NCBI RefSeq assembly: GCF_025961315.1
Contig: NZ_JAOQNK010000001.1
Location: 5,208,001 to 5,272,000, forward strand
Source: Sphingobacterium kitahiroshimense
GTDB lineage: Bacteria; Bacteroidota; Bacteroidia; Sphingobacteriales; Sphingobacteriaceae
Direction of reading: 5' to 3'
DNA length: 64,000 nt
How positions within the stretch are numbered: the stretch's first letter is position 1; each line of letters starts with the position of its first letter. A program made the position numbers and the translations under genes. The notes beneath the pieces were generated by a model that was given only the letters and a program-made list of their open reading frames with translations, searched no databases and had not been told where the DNA came from. Of this stretch, positions 29,667 to 40,021 are shown piece by piece.

Positions 29667-31946
29667 TTATTCAGTTGAGAAGGGTCTGTTTTTTTTATCA
29701 ATTCCAAATGTTTTGGAGGGCGTAGCACCCATATAAAATTCAAGTGTACCACCTTTTATGATATCCTCATAGGAGATATACGACTTTAGATAAGATTTTC
29801 CGTTCAATTTTATGGATTGAATATAGATATTTTTTTCAGAATTGTTATTGGCTTTGATCTTTAACACTTTTCCTTTACCAACAGCTATAGTTGCTTGATC
29901 AAAAAGTGGACTTCCAAATACAAATGGACCACCGGCGGGCGAAACCTGGTAAAATCCTAGCGAAGATAAAATATACCAGGCAGACATCTGGCCTACATCT
30001 TCATTGCCCGATAAGCCGTCGGGAGCATCAGTGTACAAATTATTTAATGTTTCGCGGATCCTTTTTGCAGCTTTATATGGCTGTCCTGCATAATTATATA
30101 AATATATAACATGGTGGCTAGGTTCATTTCCGTGTGCATATTGTCCGATCAGTCCACTGATGTCCGGAGATGCCTCACCTCCGAGATTGCCTTCGACCAC
30201 AAACAATGAATCAAGTTTAGTGATAAATTTATCATCGCTACCAAATAAATTTATAAAATTATTTACGTCATGTGGCACTAACCATGTATATTGCCAAGCA
30301 TTACCTTCTGTATAATCGTGCGCCATATGAGCGGAATGGAAAGGATCAAATTTGCCTTGACGCCAATTGCCTTTTGAGTCTTTACCACGTAAAAATTGAA
30401 GATCTTTATCAAAGTAATGTTGGTAAGCTTTACTTCTTTTCAAAAAGTAATCATAATCTTTTTTCTCACCGCGCATTTTTGCAACTTGTGCTAGACTCCA
30501 ATCCGCCAGACCAAACTCTAATCCTTTCGCAACAGATTCAATTTCCTCCTCATCAAATGGAACATATCCATATTTTTTATAAGAATTTAGTCCTCTGTCA
30601 TCCTTCATCGCAGATGCTTTCATAGCCTCATAGGCTAAGTTTTTATCAAATCCATCTATACCTTTTAGATAGGCGTCAGCCACGACATTAATGCCTGGAT
30701 TACCGACCATGCAATCTGTTTCATTTGCTGCTAGGTGCCAGACAGGAAGCTTACCTTGTTCTTGATAGATACGGAGCATACTATTTATCATATCAGGTAC
30801 CCGTTCCTGGTGGATAATATTCATTAAAGGATGTCCTGCACGATAAGTGTCCCACATCGGGAATATTGTATAGTTATCACCCTGGTTGAGTTTATGAACT
30901 TTAAAATCTGAACCCATGTACTGTCCATTTACATCGCTGAATAAGGAAGGTGCAATCATGGTGTGATAAAGCGCTGTATAAAATATTTTTTTATGCTTAA
31001 TATCATTTGTTTCGATTTCTATTTTATTAAGCTGATTTTCCCATAGCTGATTTGCCTCATGTTTTGTCCTTTCAAAATTCCAGTCGGATAGCTCCTGAGA
31101 TAAATTTTGCTTGGCATTTTCAATGCTTACGGGTGATAATGCAACTTTTACAAGTAAATCATTGATCGTTTTGCTTTTAGCAAAAATGAGTTCACCATAG
31201 GCACTGGTTACGGTAATTTGCTTACCATCCTTTATAGCTGTAGAATCTGCTAATCTATATGATATGATGGGTCTGGAGAATTTTGCTGTAAAGTAAATTT
31301 TTTGATTTTTTGCCCATCCTTTAGAATAGCGGTAGCCCGATATGGTGCTGTCATTTTCTACGATAAGATTTCCTTCTTTTTCGCCTTCCCATCCAGTACC
31401 AGCATCGAGGTTAATCAATACTTTTGGAGTTTCATTTGCGGGGTACGTATAATGGTGAAATCCCACACGTTTAGTTGTTGTCAATTCTACATCTACTCCA
31501 AACCTGTCCAGATGAACGGCATAGTAACCCGGTTCAATTTTTTCTGTTTTTCTTTTGAAGAATGAATATGCTCCAGAGTCTTGATTATCGTGGTTACCAC
31601 GGGCAAAAACTACATTTCCTGTAAAAGGTAGGAGTGCAATATCGCCTAGATCACCAATTCCGGTGCCACTAAGATGTTGGTGTGCAAAACCCAAAATAGT
31701 TGAGTCCGAAATATGGTATCCAGAAACCCAGTCCCATCCGTTTGAAATATTATTTGGACCGAGTTGTACCATTCCGTAAGGCACATTGGCTCCTACAAAT
31801 ACGTGTCCATGGCCACCAGTGCCAATATATGGATCCACGTATTGTGATAATGAAGATTGTTTTGAGTGCTGGCCATTACAGACGGTAGAAAATGATAATA
31901 GTCCAAGAAAAATTAGACTCTGCTGTTTAACTGTTTTTATGAGCAT
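29667..31946 (-). CDS. GH92 alpha-mannosidase
   Basis: 759 aa with a signal peptide (residues 1-25). GH92 exo-alpha-mannosidases (often alpha-1,2) remove mannose in a calcium-dependent inverting reaction. Family signatures: VDPYIGTGGHGHVFVGANVP and PYGMVQLGPN near the N-terminus, GFAHQHLSGTG, FPMWDTYRAGHPLM in the middle, DYTEGNAWQYTW, and HGNEPSHHVIYLYNYAG with the catalytic acidic residues expected nearby, then NEDVGQMSAWYILSSLGFYQV. Length is normal. No SusC/SusD genes are adjacent, so it acts as a single-gene mannosidase for N-glycan or mannan-type sugars. Confidence 0.96.
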   Translation of the reverse strand: MLIKTVKQQSLIFLGLLSFSTVCNGQHSKQSSLSQYVDPYIGTGGHGHVFVGANVPYGMVQLGPNNISNGWDWVSGYHISDSTILGFAHQHLSGTGIGDLGDIALLPFTGNVVFARGNHDNQDSGAYSFFKRKTEKIEPGYYAVHLDRFGVDVELTTTKRVGFHHYTYPANETPKVLINLDAGTGWEGEKEGNLIVENDSTISGYRYSKGWAKNQKIYFTAKFSRPIISYRLADSTAIKDGKQITVTSAYGELIFAKSKTINDLLVKVALSPVSIENAKQNLSQELSDWNFERTKHEANQLWENQLNKIEIETNDIKHKKIFYTALYHTMIAPSLFSDVNGQYMGSDFKVHKLNQGDNYTIFPMWDTYRAGHPLMNIIHQERVPDMINSMLRIYQEQGKLPVWHLAANETDCMVGNPGINVVADAYLKGIDGFDKNLAYEAMKASAMKDDRGLNSYKKYGYVPFDEEEIESVAKGLEFGLADWSLAQVAKMRGEKKDYDYFLKRSKAYQHYFDKDLQFLRGKDSKGNWRQGKFDPFHSAHMAHDYTEGNAWQYTWLVPHDVNNFINLFGSDDKFITKLDSLFVVEGNLGGEASPDISGLIGQYAHGNEPSHHVIYLYNYAGQPYKAAKRIRETLNNLYTDAPDGLSGNEDVGQMSAWYILSSLGFYQVSPAGGPFVFGSPLFDQATIAVGKGKVLKIKANNNSEKNIYIQSIKLNGKSYLKSYISYEDIIKGGTLEFYMGATPSKTFGIDKKNRPFSTE

Positions 31947-32306
31947 GTATTAAAAAGGTTGATGTATTCATATTATTCTGGAAATATAACAAACGTATTT
32001 AAAAAAAAGAAAAGTAGCTAGGTCAATATATGTATTTAAATATATGGCGGAAAATAAAAACGATTAAAATTTTAGTCCTATCGGCATTTTGAATACTAAT
32101 AATTCGTGTAGAAGAAGATTTTAGATAAATTTTCCATGTAATGAGTGTGGTGTGAGTGTAAAATATACACTATATATCTTAATTAACAAAAAGGTAATAA
32201 TGTCACTACTTAAAGTTAATTCAAGCTTTTTGCTGAGTTAACAATGTGTTTAAACAAGGATCTTAAACTTGTACTGTTTTAAATCACCTTAAAAACAGAA
32301 TTAAAC
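31947..32306. other. 360-bp divergent intergenic region
   Basis: Lies between GH92 (minus) and a lipoprotein gene (plus). On the minus strand TACGTTTG (31990-31997) is a fair -7 box for GH92. On the plus side no clear promoter pair was found. No gene. Confidence 0.45.
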
Positions 32307-32978
32307 ATGAAAAAAAATCTTTTATTTGTCACTCTCCTCATTGGAGTGTTATTCGGATGCTCCAAAACAGAACTAGCAGAATCCGGTAATTTAAAGACTG
32401 AACACATTGTTGCTAAAACAGCAAAACAAAGTTTCAGTAAATTAAACTCTTTAGGACTGTCTCCAAATGTACAGTCACAATATCAAAATTTATTATCAGA
32501 AGGATTGAGTTCCGATACGGTAAACGGGCGGATCAATATGTATAATGATCTAGATTCATTAGTCGCTTTTATTATAAACAGTAAACTTACTTTTGTTTAT
32601 CACGGATTCGGCGGAAATATTGAAGCACCTGATAATAATACGGTCGCTATCTTCGGTCGTTTCAATGATATGATTCATGGTTATGGTACAAAGGTATTTG
32701 TTCAAGGTCCTAATAAATTATATGGTACTGGATTGAATTTGAGTGGTCTAAATATCTTAAATCTTTCTGATTGGACTTGGGAGGCTAACAAGAATTGGGT
32801 AATCCAAACGGCTAACCGTGGTGATATCATTCGTTTTATTTCTGATCCTTCAGATCTGCGTAACATTTACAGAAATGGTGTAAATGGTGAGAAAACCACT
32901 ACAGGCATGGAAGTGGCTGTACTCGATAGTCTAGGTTTTGAGTGGAATCCATCCTTACACCAATTTATCAAAAATTAG
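32307..32978 (+). CDS. Lipoprotein of unknown function, 223 aa
   Basis: Signal ending LLIGVLFGC (Cys18). The rest is a single soluble region: an alpha-helical part with KLNSLGLSPNVQSQYQNLLSEG, then a beta-rich segment (FVYHGFGGNIEAPDNNTVAIFGRF, KVFVQGPNKLYGTGLNLSGL) and a C-terminal EVAVLDSLGFEWN. I do not recognise the family. It is followed after 8 bp by an 83-aa gene, and the pair ends at a strong terminator, so the two are a two-gene unit. Confidence 0.75.
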   Translation: MKKNLLFVTLLIGVLFGCSKTELAESGNLKTEHIVAKTAKQSFSKLNSLGLSPNVQSQYQNLLSEGLSSDTVNGRINMYNDLDSLVAFIINSKLTFVYHGFGGNIEAPDNNTVAIFGRFNDMIHGYGTKVFVQGPNKLYGTGLNLSGLNILNLSDWTWEANKNWVIQTANRGDIIRFISDPSDLRNIYRNGVNGEKTTTGMEVAVLDSLGFEWNPSLHQFIKN

Positions 32979-32986
32979 CACTGAAC

Positions 32987-33238
32987 ATGGATATCAACAG
33001 TATAATAGTCAGAGATTTTACAGCAACATCACAAGGGATCGTTAAAGTGGGCATCCAGCTCATCTTGGAACAGGAGTGGGGAGTAGGTAAAGAACAATTG
33101 GCAAGAAGTATCCTGCAATTGTCTAAAGGATCTCTGCCAAAATTTACGAATCTGATGGCAATGATCGATCCAAGGGATGTTCTTATGTTGGCTCAGGAAG
33201 AACCGGAAGAGATCCGTAATCGCTATGGACAGATTTGA
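32987..33238 (+). CDS. Small cytosolic protein, 83 aa, unknown
   Basis: ATG at 32987, eight bases after the lipoprotein stop; the in-frame ATG at 32942 lies inside the lipoprotein gene and is less likely. No signal or membrane segment. Mostly alpha-helical (KVGIQLILEQEWGVGKEQLA), ending in EEPEEIRNRYGQI. No family recognised. The coupling to a secreted lipoprotein recalls effector/immunity-like pairs, but nothing else supports that. Confidence 0.65.
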   Translation: MDINSIIVRDFTATSQGIVKVGIQLILEQEWGVGKEQLARSILQLSKGSLPKFTNLMAMIDPRDVLMLAQEEPEEIRNRYGQI

Positions 33239-33261
33239 TATTCACATACTTTAAAGTGTAG

Positions 33262-33300
33262 ATGGACAGTATACATAAGCTGTATACTGTCCATTCTATT
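33262..33300 (+). terminator. Strong terminator
   Basis: Perfect 13-bp stem ATGGACAGTATAC/GTATACTGTCCAT with a 7-nt loop and T-rich tail. Confidence 0.9.
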
Positions 33301-33459
33301 TAAAGCTACTTAAACAGTTTCTTTATTTTTTATGTTTTGAATCCTTTTGGTTTGGAAATGGATTACTAAAAATAACATGTCCAACTTTGCTGGATTATCC
33401 TAAACAATTATACGAAAGTATATTATCGCAGATTTACCTTACATTATCGATCATTTAAA

Positions 33460-36400
33460 ATGCACAAATTTTTATCAGCATTCCCAATAGCAGCAGTTTG
33501 TTCTCTTGTGAATATTTCGGAAGGATATGCTCAGGCAACTAATGCTAGTATTGCGGGAATAATTAGTGACAGCAATAATAAACTGGTGGCGGGAGCTACA
33601 GTGATGGTACGAAATGAATCTACCGGATTTACAACTACGACAACCACCAATTCAAGTGGTGAGTATCTTTTCCAACAATTACCGCTAGGTAAACCATATT
33701 CTATTCGGGTAAACCATATGGCCTATGGTGAAATTCGTGAAGACGGATATGCTCTTAATCAAGGAGACCAGCTTCGCTTAAATATTGTATTACGCGAGAA
33801 CAGTACAACTTTGGAAACTGTGGAGGTGAAAGGAACCGCTAATCTCAAAAATACGATCCGAAACCTCGGAGCTTCAACTGCTGTGACAGCGAGAGATTTA
33901 GAACGTCTGCCTGTAAATGGAAGAAATTTTACATCCTTAATCAATCTTTCTCCACTGAGTAACGGTAGCCAATTGTCTGGTCAGATTGCCTCATCTACAA
34001 ATTTTACAATTGATGGTATGAGTTCACGTGGACCATTATCTGGAGGTACAACTAACCGCGGACCATATTCTGTTTCGATGGAAGCAATCCGAGAATTTGA
34101 AATTGCGACCAACCAGTATGATGTTACCTATGGCAGAGCCGGTGGTGGTACCATCAGTACCGCGACTAAATCGGGTACGAATACTTTTACAGGTAGCGTG
34201 TTTACCTATGGACGAACGGCTGGATTGTCTAGTCCTTACGATATCCGTGGAAACAAAATCGACCAGGAATATTCGACCTATCAGTTCGGTTTTTCTCTCG
34301 GCGGACCTATTGTAAAGGATAAAGCGCACTTCTTTATTGCCCTGGATCAACAGGCAGATTCCCGACCTTTTTATATTGCCGATATTCGAACTACGGAGGA
34401 CGAGTCTCGATTAAATATCACACAGTCTATCTTAGACCAATTCTTGGGAATAGCTAGAAATAAATATGGTGTGGCGGGTTCTCAACAAACGGGAGCATTT
34501 GATCGGAAGCGTCCGACGACAACTGTCTTTGCACGTGTGGACTGGCAGTTGAACCAGAAAAATCTATTAACGGTGCGCAATAACTTTGTTCGTGATATGA
34601 ACAATTATGGGGTGTCTGATAATACGACGATAAATTTATATGAGGTATATGGATCGCATCTATCGAAAGATAACAGTCTTATGGCTTCATTGCGTACTTC
34701 TCTTGCTCCAAAAGTGACCAATGAACTGAAGGTTCAGTATCTATATACCGTGGATGATGCCAGCCCAAATAGTCAGTTACCGTCTGCTAATATACCACGG
34801 GCAATTGTGCAAAATGTGGAATCAACAATTGGGGGTAAACCTGTAAACACCAATATCCAATTGGGAGGGCAGCGCTACCTGCCTGAAGTATTTAAAAATC
34901 ATGTCGTGCAATTAGTAGATAATCTATATTGGACAAAAAATAAAATCAATTACACCTTTGGTACTGACATCATGTATACCAAGTTGAGTTCTTTAGCAAC
35001 TAGTGAAATGAATGGACGTTTCTATTTTAGTGGAATGGATAATTTTAACAATCAAACTCCATTTCGTTATGCAAGAGAAGTAGCATTGGTAGACGATCCT
35101 ACGATTAAACAGGGTGTTCTAAATGGGGGCTTATATGCACAGGCGCAGTCTAATCTGGGATCGGGTATGGATCTTACAGTTGGGATACGTGCTGATTATA
35201 CACATTATTTTGATAAACCTCTGTTTAATGAGGCTGTTTTCAAAGCACTTGATCTTCGTACAGACAATGGAGTAAGTACTTTTCAGGTACAGCCTAGATT
35301 TCAATTGACATGGGATATTGGTGAAAACCAACGTGATATCTTACGCATAGGTGCTGGTATCTTCGGTTCTAATCTGAACAATTATTCAATGGTCAATAAT
35401 ATGCTCAACGATGGCTCTAAAGTTGCTTCTGTGGATATCTCTGGAGATCTGGTTCCTAGACCAGACTTTATAGGTTATCGCAATGATCCACTTACAGCTC
35501 CGGGACAAGAATTATTTAATCTTCCCGGTGTCGAAAAAGTAAGTACGATCAATATGAACAACAAGGATATTAAAGTCCCGACTTTATACAAAGCAAATCT
35601 TTCTTATAACCGTTTCTTCTCGGACAGAATACGTGTAGGGGCAACGTTTTCGATGGCTTTGGCGCGGAATAACTACATGTATGTGGACCGAAATATGGTT
35701 GATAATCCGGTTTTTCGTCTTGAGAATGAAGCAAACAGAGGTGTCTTTGTACCCATGAGCGGCATCAATGCTACAAATGGAGCCGCAGATTGGACAACAG
35801 GAAGGAAAAGTAAGGATGTAAGCCGTGTCCTTGAGCTTGTGAGTGAAGGAAAGGTCAATCAATATGCTTTGGTGTTGGATGCAACTGCACGCTACTATAA
35901 AGATGGCCAGTTTACCGTTAGCTATACTTGGAATAACACTAAAGATAATACCTCATACAATGGTAATGTCGCAAATTCTGCTACACTCAATCTGATGGTA
36001 GCAGATGACCCTCGTAATCTAGAGACTATGGCATATTCAGATAGTCATTTCCGTAATAAAGTTGTCTTATACGGAACATTGCCAAGTTTTTATGGGGTTA
36101 GTTTTGGAGTTCGTTATTCTGGTATTGGTGGTACACGTTACTCGCTGGCAGTCAATGGAAATGTAAATGGTGATTTCGTCAATAGTAATGATCTTGCATT
36201 TATTTTTGATCCGAATAACAGTAGTAACAGTATTGCTATTCGCGAGGGTATTCAGTCGATAATTGATAATCCTGAAGCAGATAAACGATTCAAAGAATAT
36301 GTAAGCGGGCATCTGGGACAAATAGCAGAACGTAATGGAGTGGAAAATGGTTTTTATGGTGTTTGGGATATCCGGGCAAGTAAAAAATTTAATTTATTTC

Positions 36401-36624
36401 GCACGCATGCTATCGAAGTGTCTGCTGATGTTTTCAACTTTGCCAACCTGTTGAATAAGGAGTGGGGTGTAGATCATTCCCTGGGTAAGCAAAATCTGAC
36501 AACGATCCGTGGCTTTAATAAAGAAACGGGGCAATATACCTATCAAGTAAATCCAAATGCTGGAGTTAAAGGGTTTACGGGTAATCCATACCAGATCCAG
36601 TTAGGAGTTCGTTATAGTTTTTAA
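33460..36624 (+). CDS. Oar-like TonB-dependent receptor with carboxypeptidase-like domain
   Basis: 1054 aa; signal peptide (residues 1-25, ending GYAQ); carboxypeptidase regulatory-like domain (about 28-115, IAGIISDSNNKLVAGATVMVRNE split around TTTTTTNSSGEY); TonB plug with LPVNGRNFTSLINLSPLSNG and NFTIDGMSSRG, then a long barrel ending QIQLGVRYSF. The 'R-N-F-T-S-L-I-N-L-S-P' plug places it with Oar/OmpA-related receptors, not SusC, and there is no SusD partner. It is followed after 13 bp by a phospholipase C gene, so the two are almost certainly one transcript, and the receptor may import a product of that enzyme. Confidence 0.9.
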   Translation: MHKFLSAFPIAAVCSLVNISEGYAQATNASIAGIISDSNNKLVAGATVMVRNESTGFTTTTTTNSSGEYLFQQLPLGKPYSIRVNHMAYGEIREDGYALNQGDQLRLNIVLRENSTTLETVEVKGTANLKNTIRNLGASTAVTARDLERLPVNGRNFTSLINLSPLSNGSQLSGQIASSTNFTIDGMSSRGPLSGGTTNRGPYSVSMEAIREFEIATNQYDVTYGRAGGGTISTATKSGTNTFTGSVFTYGRTAGLSSPYDIRGNKIDQEYSTYQFGFSLGGPIVKDKAHFFIALDQQADSRPFYIADIRTTEDESRLNITQSILDQFLGIARNKYGVAGSQQTGAFDRKRPTTTVFARVDWQLNQKNLLTVRNNFVRDMNNYGVSDNTTINLYEVYGSHLSKDNSLMASLRTSLAPKVTNELKVQYLYTVDDASPNSQLPSANIPRAIVQNVESTIGGKPVNTNIQLGGQRYLPEVFKNHVVQLVDNLYWTKNKINYTFGTDIMYTKLSSLATSEMNGRFYFSGMDNFNNQTPFRYAREVALVDDPTIKQGVLNGGLYAQAQSNLGSGMDLTVGIRADYTHYFDKPLFNEAVFKALDLRTDNGVSTFQVQPRFQLTWDIGENQRDILRIGAGIFGSNLNNYSMVNNMLNDGSKVASVDISGDLVPRPDFIGYRNDPLTAPGQELFNLPGVEKVSTINMNNKDIKVPTLYKANLSYNRFFSDRIRVGATFSMALARNNYMYVDRNMVDNPVFRLENEANRGVFVPMSGINATNGAADWTTGRKSKDVSRVLELVSEGKVNQYALVLDATARYYKDGQFTVSYTWNNTKDNTSYNGNVANSATLNLMVADDPRNLETMAYSDSHFRNKVVLYGTLPSFYGVSFGVRYSGIGGTRYSLAVNGNVNGDFVNSNDLAFIFDPNNSSNSIAIREGIQSIIDNPEADKRFKEYVSGHLGQIAERNGVENGFYGVWDIRASKKFNLFRTHAIEVSADVFNFANLLNKEWGVDHSLGKQNLTTIRGFNKETGQYTYQVNPNAGVKGFTGNPYQIQLGVRYSF

Positions 36625-36637
36625 ATAATAGTGGAAC

Positions 36638-39169
36638 ATGAATAGCTCAAGAAGAGATTTTATAAAAAAGTCGGCACTCCTTTCTGGGAGTGCCGCTTTG
36701 GCAGGTATGCTACCAGCCACGATACAAAGAGCTTTGGCGATCAATCCGGAGGCAGGTAGTACATTTTATGATGCCGAACATGTTGTTTTTTTGATGCAGG
36801 AAAACCGTTCTTTTGACCATCTGTATGGTACATTGAAGGGTATTCGCGGATTCAATGACCCAAGGGCGATCAGTCTGCCGAATGGAAATAGCGTATGGGC
36901 ACAATCTACTGAAGATGGAAAGACCTATATACCTTTTAGGTTGAATGTAAAAGATACAAAAGCACCATGGATGGGCTCGACACCACATGGATGGGCTGAT
37001 CAGACAGATGCGCGTAATGCAGGTAAATATGATCGTTGGTTGAATGTTAAGAAACCTTATAATAAAGATTATGCAGATGTTCCTTTAACATTAGGGTACT
37101 GTGATCGATCAGACTTTCCTTTTTATTATTCTCTGGCCGATGCATTTACAGTTTGTGATCAGCATTTTTGCTCCAGTATCACGGGGACACATCCAAACAG
37201 ATGGTACTGGATGACGGGCACTGTACGCGAAAAGAACGAACCGCAAGCGAAAGCACATCTTTGGAATATAAGCGATTATAATAAACCGACTTTGAATTGG
37301 AAGACTTTTCCAGAAAGACTGGAAGAGAAAGGTATATCGTGGCGCATATACCAAAATGAATTGACGATAGGCGCTGGCCTCAGCGGAGAGGAAAGCAATT
37401 GGCTGGGTAATTTTGGTACCAACGTGATGGAATATTTCAAAGCTTACAATGTGAGGCTACATCCCGGTAATGTCCATAATCTGAATCAACGTAAAAAAGT
37501 GGTACAGCAAGAAATCGATCGTATCGGCGCAAATCCATCAGAAGAGGCTGATCAACGTAGATTGCAGGCTGCTATAAAAGTATTGGGGATGATTGATGAA
37601 AGTTTAGAGATCTACACAATAGGTAATTTTGAGAAACTTACGTCTCGGGAAAAGTCACTCAATAATAAGGCATTTACCATTAATAGTAATGACCCTGATT
37701 TTCACTCATTAACTACTTTGATGTATAAAGACGGCAATGAGGAACGAAAGTTACAAGTTCCAAAAGGAGATGTACTTCATCAATTTCGTGATGATGTCGC
37801 TCAGAATAAATTGCCAACAGTATCTTGGTTAATGACACCCGCAAATTTTTCTGATCATCCAGGTAGACCATGGTTCGGTTCATGGTATGTCAACGAGGTG
37901 ATGGAAATATTATTGAAAAATCCAGAAGTATGGAAAAAAACCATATTTATCCTTACTTATGATGAAAATGATGGTTTTTTTGACCATGTGCCCCCTTATG
38001 CCGCACCAAATCCTTATCGACAGGATGTAGGTAAAGTATCGGCCAATATTGATGCAAAAATGGAATGGGTATTGAAAGATCAACAAACGAATCCTTCTGC
38101 TATGGACGACCGTATTCGTGAAAGTTCGATCGGTCTTGGTTACCGTGTTCCTCTTGTAATTGCATCACCATGGACCAGAGGTGGTTTTGTAAATTCGGAA
38201 TTGTTTGATCATACTTCATCACTCCGTTTTTTAGAAAATTTTTTAGCACGAAAATTCGGTAAAGATATACGGGAAGAAAATATCACGACTTGGCGTCGCA
38301 GTATTTGTGGAGATCTGACTTCTATTTTTCGACCTTTTAATAAAGATAAAACAGATCCGGTGGACCATATCGATAAACAAGCTTTTATCGAAGATGTATA
38401 TAAGTCTCAATATAAAGATATACCCAAGAACTATCGTCCACTGACTGTGGAAGAGGTTGTAAAGATCAATAGGGATCCGAAGAGCTTCTCTTTGTTTCCA
38501 GTGCAGGAGAAAGGAATTAAATCGTCTTGCCCTATCCCTTACGAGCTGTATGTCGACGGAAATTTTGATCATGAAAATAAAAAATATGAGGTCACTTTCC
38601 AGGCAGGAAATCAAGTGCATCAATCTAAATCTAATGGAGCTCCTTTTTTACTTTATGCTATCGAACCGTATGAGAATGAGCTATTGCGTACATGGGAGTA
38701 TGCTGTAACTGCTGGCGATTTGCTAAAAGATAGTTGGAACTTATCTTCTTTTAAGAACGGAAATTATCATTTTAAAACATATGCACCTAATGGTTTTTAC
38801 AGAGAATTTCGTGGTACAAGTCATCATCCTGAAATATCTGTTAAGTGTGGTTATGAGTTTGAAAAAGGTTATAGTAATTGTTTAACCGGTAGTGTGCAGT
38901 TGAATTTTCATAATAGTAGTGCTGAAGAAAGAAAATTGACCATTAAAGATGCAAGTTATCAACAGCAATCTAAAGCTATTATTTTAAAGCCAAATGAAAA
39001 AAAGAGTATCGTAGTTGCGTTATCTGCTAGTCATGGTTGGTATGATCTAGTTATTGAGGCTACTGGATTTCCGAACTGGTTGGAGCGTTTTGCCGGTCAC
39101 GTAGAGACAGGACAAGTTTCTAAAACAGATCCCTTAATGGGAGGGGTATATTCCATAAAAAACGCTTGA
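36638..39169 (+). CDS. Tat-exported phosphocholine-specific phospholipase C
   Basis: 843 aa. Twin-arginine signal SSRRDFIKKSALLSGSAALAG (two arginines at 5 and 6). Phosphoesterase domain about 45-560: MQENRSFDHLYGTLKG with Glu55/Asn56, THPNRWYWMTG, TVSWLMTPANFSDHPG, TYDENDGFFDHVPPY. Two C-terminal domains of the bacterial PLC type (about 630-835). The enzyme hydrolyses phosphatidylcholine or sphingomyelin to phosphocholine and diacylglycerol or ceramide. Length and domain order are normal for the family. The stop codon lies within the left arm of the terminator. Encoded with an Oar-like TonB receptor. Confidence 0.94.
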   Translation: MNSSRRDFIKKSALLSGSAALAGMLPATIQRALAINPEAGSTFYDAEHVVFLMQENRSFDHLYGTLKGIRGFNDPRAISLPNGNSVWAQSTEDGKTYIPFRLNVKDTKAPWMGSTPHGWADQTDARNAGKYDRWLNVKKPYNKDYADVPLTLGYCDRSDFPFYYSLADAFTVCDQHFCSSITGTHPNRWYWMTGTVREKNEPQAKAHLWNISDYNKPTLNWKTFPERLEEKGISWRIYQNELTIGAGLSGEESNWLGNFGTNVMEYFKAYNVRLHPGNVHNLNQRKKVVQQEIDRIGANPSEEADQRRLQAAIKVLGMIDESLEIYTIGNFEKLTSREKSLNNKAFTINSNDPDFHSLTTLMYKDGNEERKLQVPKGDVLHQFRDDVAQNKLPTVSWLMTPANFSDHPGRPWFGSWYVNEVMEILLKNPEVWKKTIFILTYDENDGFFDHVPPYAAPNPYRQDVGKVSANIDAKMEWVLKDQQTNPSAMDDRIRESSIGLGYRVPLVIASPWTRGGFVNSELFDHTSSLRFLENFLARKFGKDIREENITTWRRSICGDLTSIFRPFNKDKTDPVDHIDKQAFIEDVYKSQYKDIPKNYRPLTVEEVVKINRDPKSFSLFPVQEKGIKSSCPIPYELYVDGNFDHENKKYEVTFQAGNQVHQSKSNGAPFLLYAIEPYENELLRTWEYAVTAGDLLKDSWNLSSFKNGNYHFKTYAPNGFYREFRGTSHHPEISVKCGYEFEKGYSNCLTGSVQLNFHNSSAEERKLTIKDASYQQQSKAIILKPNEKKSIVVALSASHGWYDLVIEATGFPNWLERFAGHVETGQVSKTDPLMGGVYSIKNA

Positions 39170-39194
39170 GTCTGAGAAACTCAAGCGTTTTATC
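39159..39194 (+). terminator. Terminator overlapping the phospholipase stop codon
   Basis: AAAACGCTTGAG (39159-39170) pairs with CTCAAGCGTTTT (39180-39191); the TGA at 39167-39169 is inside the left arm. Confidence 0.9.
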
Positions 39195-39366
39195 TAACCA
39201 ATTATTAACCTAATTTATGAAATAATTATATTACATAATTTGTGCCATAATTTTTAATAAAAGATATTTTGTATTTATTCAAGTATATTGTTACAATTAA
39301 TATGTTGTAAAGATCATGCTGAAAATTGCAAATATTGAATAAATTTAAATTTATATATTTGAAAAT

Positions 39367-39744
39367 ATGAACTTATATCGTCTTATAATTTTAGTCTTCA
39401 GTGTGCTATTGTTATCATCTCATGCTCAACAAAACCCGATCCATAAAAAGTGGAAGCTTGTTGCCGAAGAAATAACCTATTTTAATTTTGATAATACACG
39501 TTATGAAGAATCTAGAGATAGGTTGGATTCTATTAAAAATGAAACGGTTCTATTTTTACCGAATGGCTCATTTAAATCCAGTGATGGTGATGGGTCTTAT
39601 AAAATTATAAAAGATTCTGTGCACTTATTTCTCAATGGGAGTACAGTATCCTTAAAATACGAATTGAAAAATTCTAAACTCGTTATGGAGAGACATATAA
39701 AAGAAAGTAGGTTTATAATTAGATCTAAACTCTATTTGGAATAA
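39367..39744 (+). CDS. Small secreted lipocalin-like protein
   Basis: 125 aa with signal peptide (residues 1-20, ending SHAQ). The remainder is predicted all-beta: IHKKWKLVAEE at the start, then NETVLFLPNGSFKSSDGDGSYKI and YELKNSKLVMERH, the pattern of lipocalin-like domains that Bacteroidota secrete in large numbers. Ligand and role unknown. It stands alone, with 170-280 bp of spacer on each side. Confidence 0.65.
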   Translation: MNLYRLIILVFSVLLLSSHAQQNPIHKKWKLVAEEITYFNFDNTRYEESRDRLDSIKNETVLFLPNGSFKSSDGDGSYKIIKDSVHLFLNGSTVSLKYELKNSKLVMERHIKESRFIIRSKLYLE

Positions 39745-40021
39745 CCGTTTTCTTCACATTTAATATTCAATTATTTGTGTGTCCATTTTATGAGATGATT
39801 GTTATTTAATATTTTAAAAACCTTTTTTTTGTTTTTGAAAACCCTTAGTTGCATTAGCTAAATGATTACTATATTTTCTGGAAAAAGGCATTCAAAAAGC
39901 ATGCTATTCTTGAAGATTCTATTGTATAATATTTTAAACAGTTCTTTTATCATATTTGCTATTTAAATAGGTCTTTACATATATTTAATTTTCCAATTAT
40001 CCGTTACAAATTAATATTTAA

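Noticed and set aside
39354..39361. TATATTTG as a promoter for the lipocalin-like gene
   Set aside because: It ends only five bases before the ATG and has no TTG at 17-23 nt, so it would require an unlikely leaderless message.
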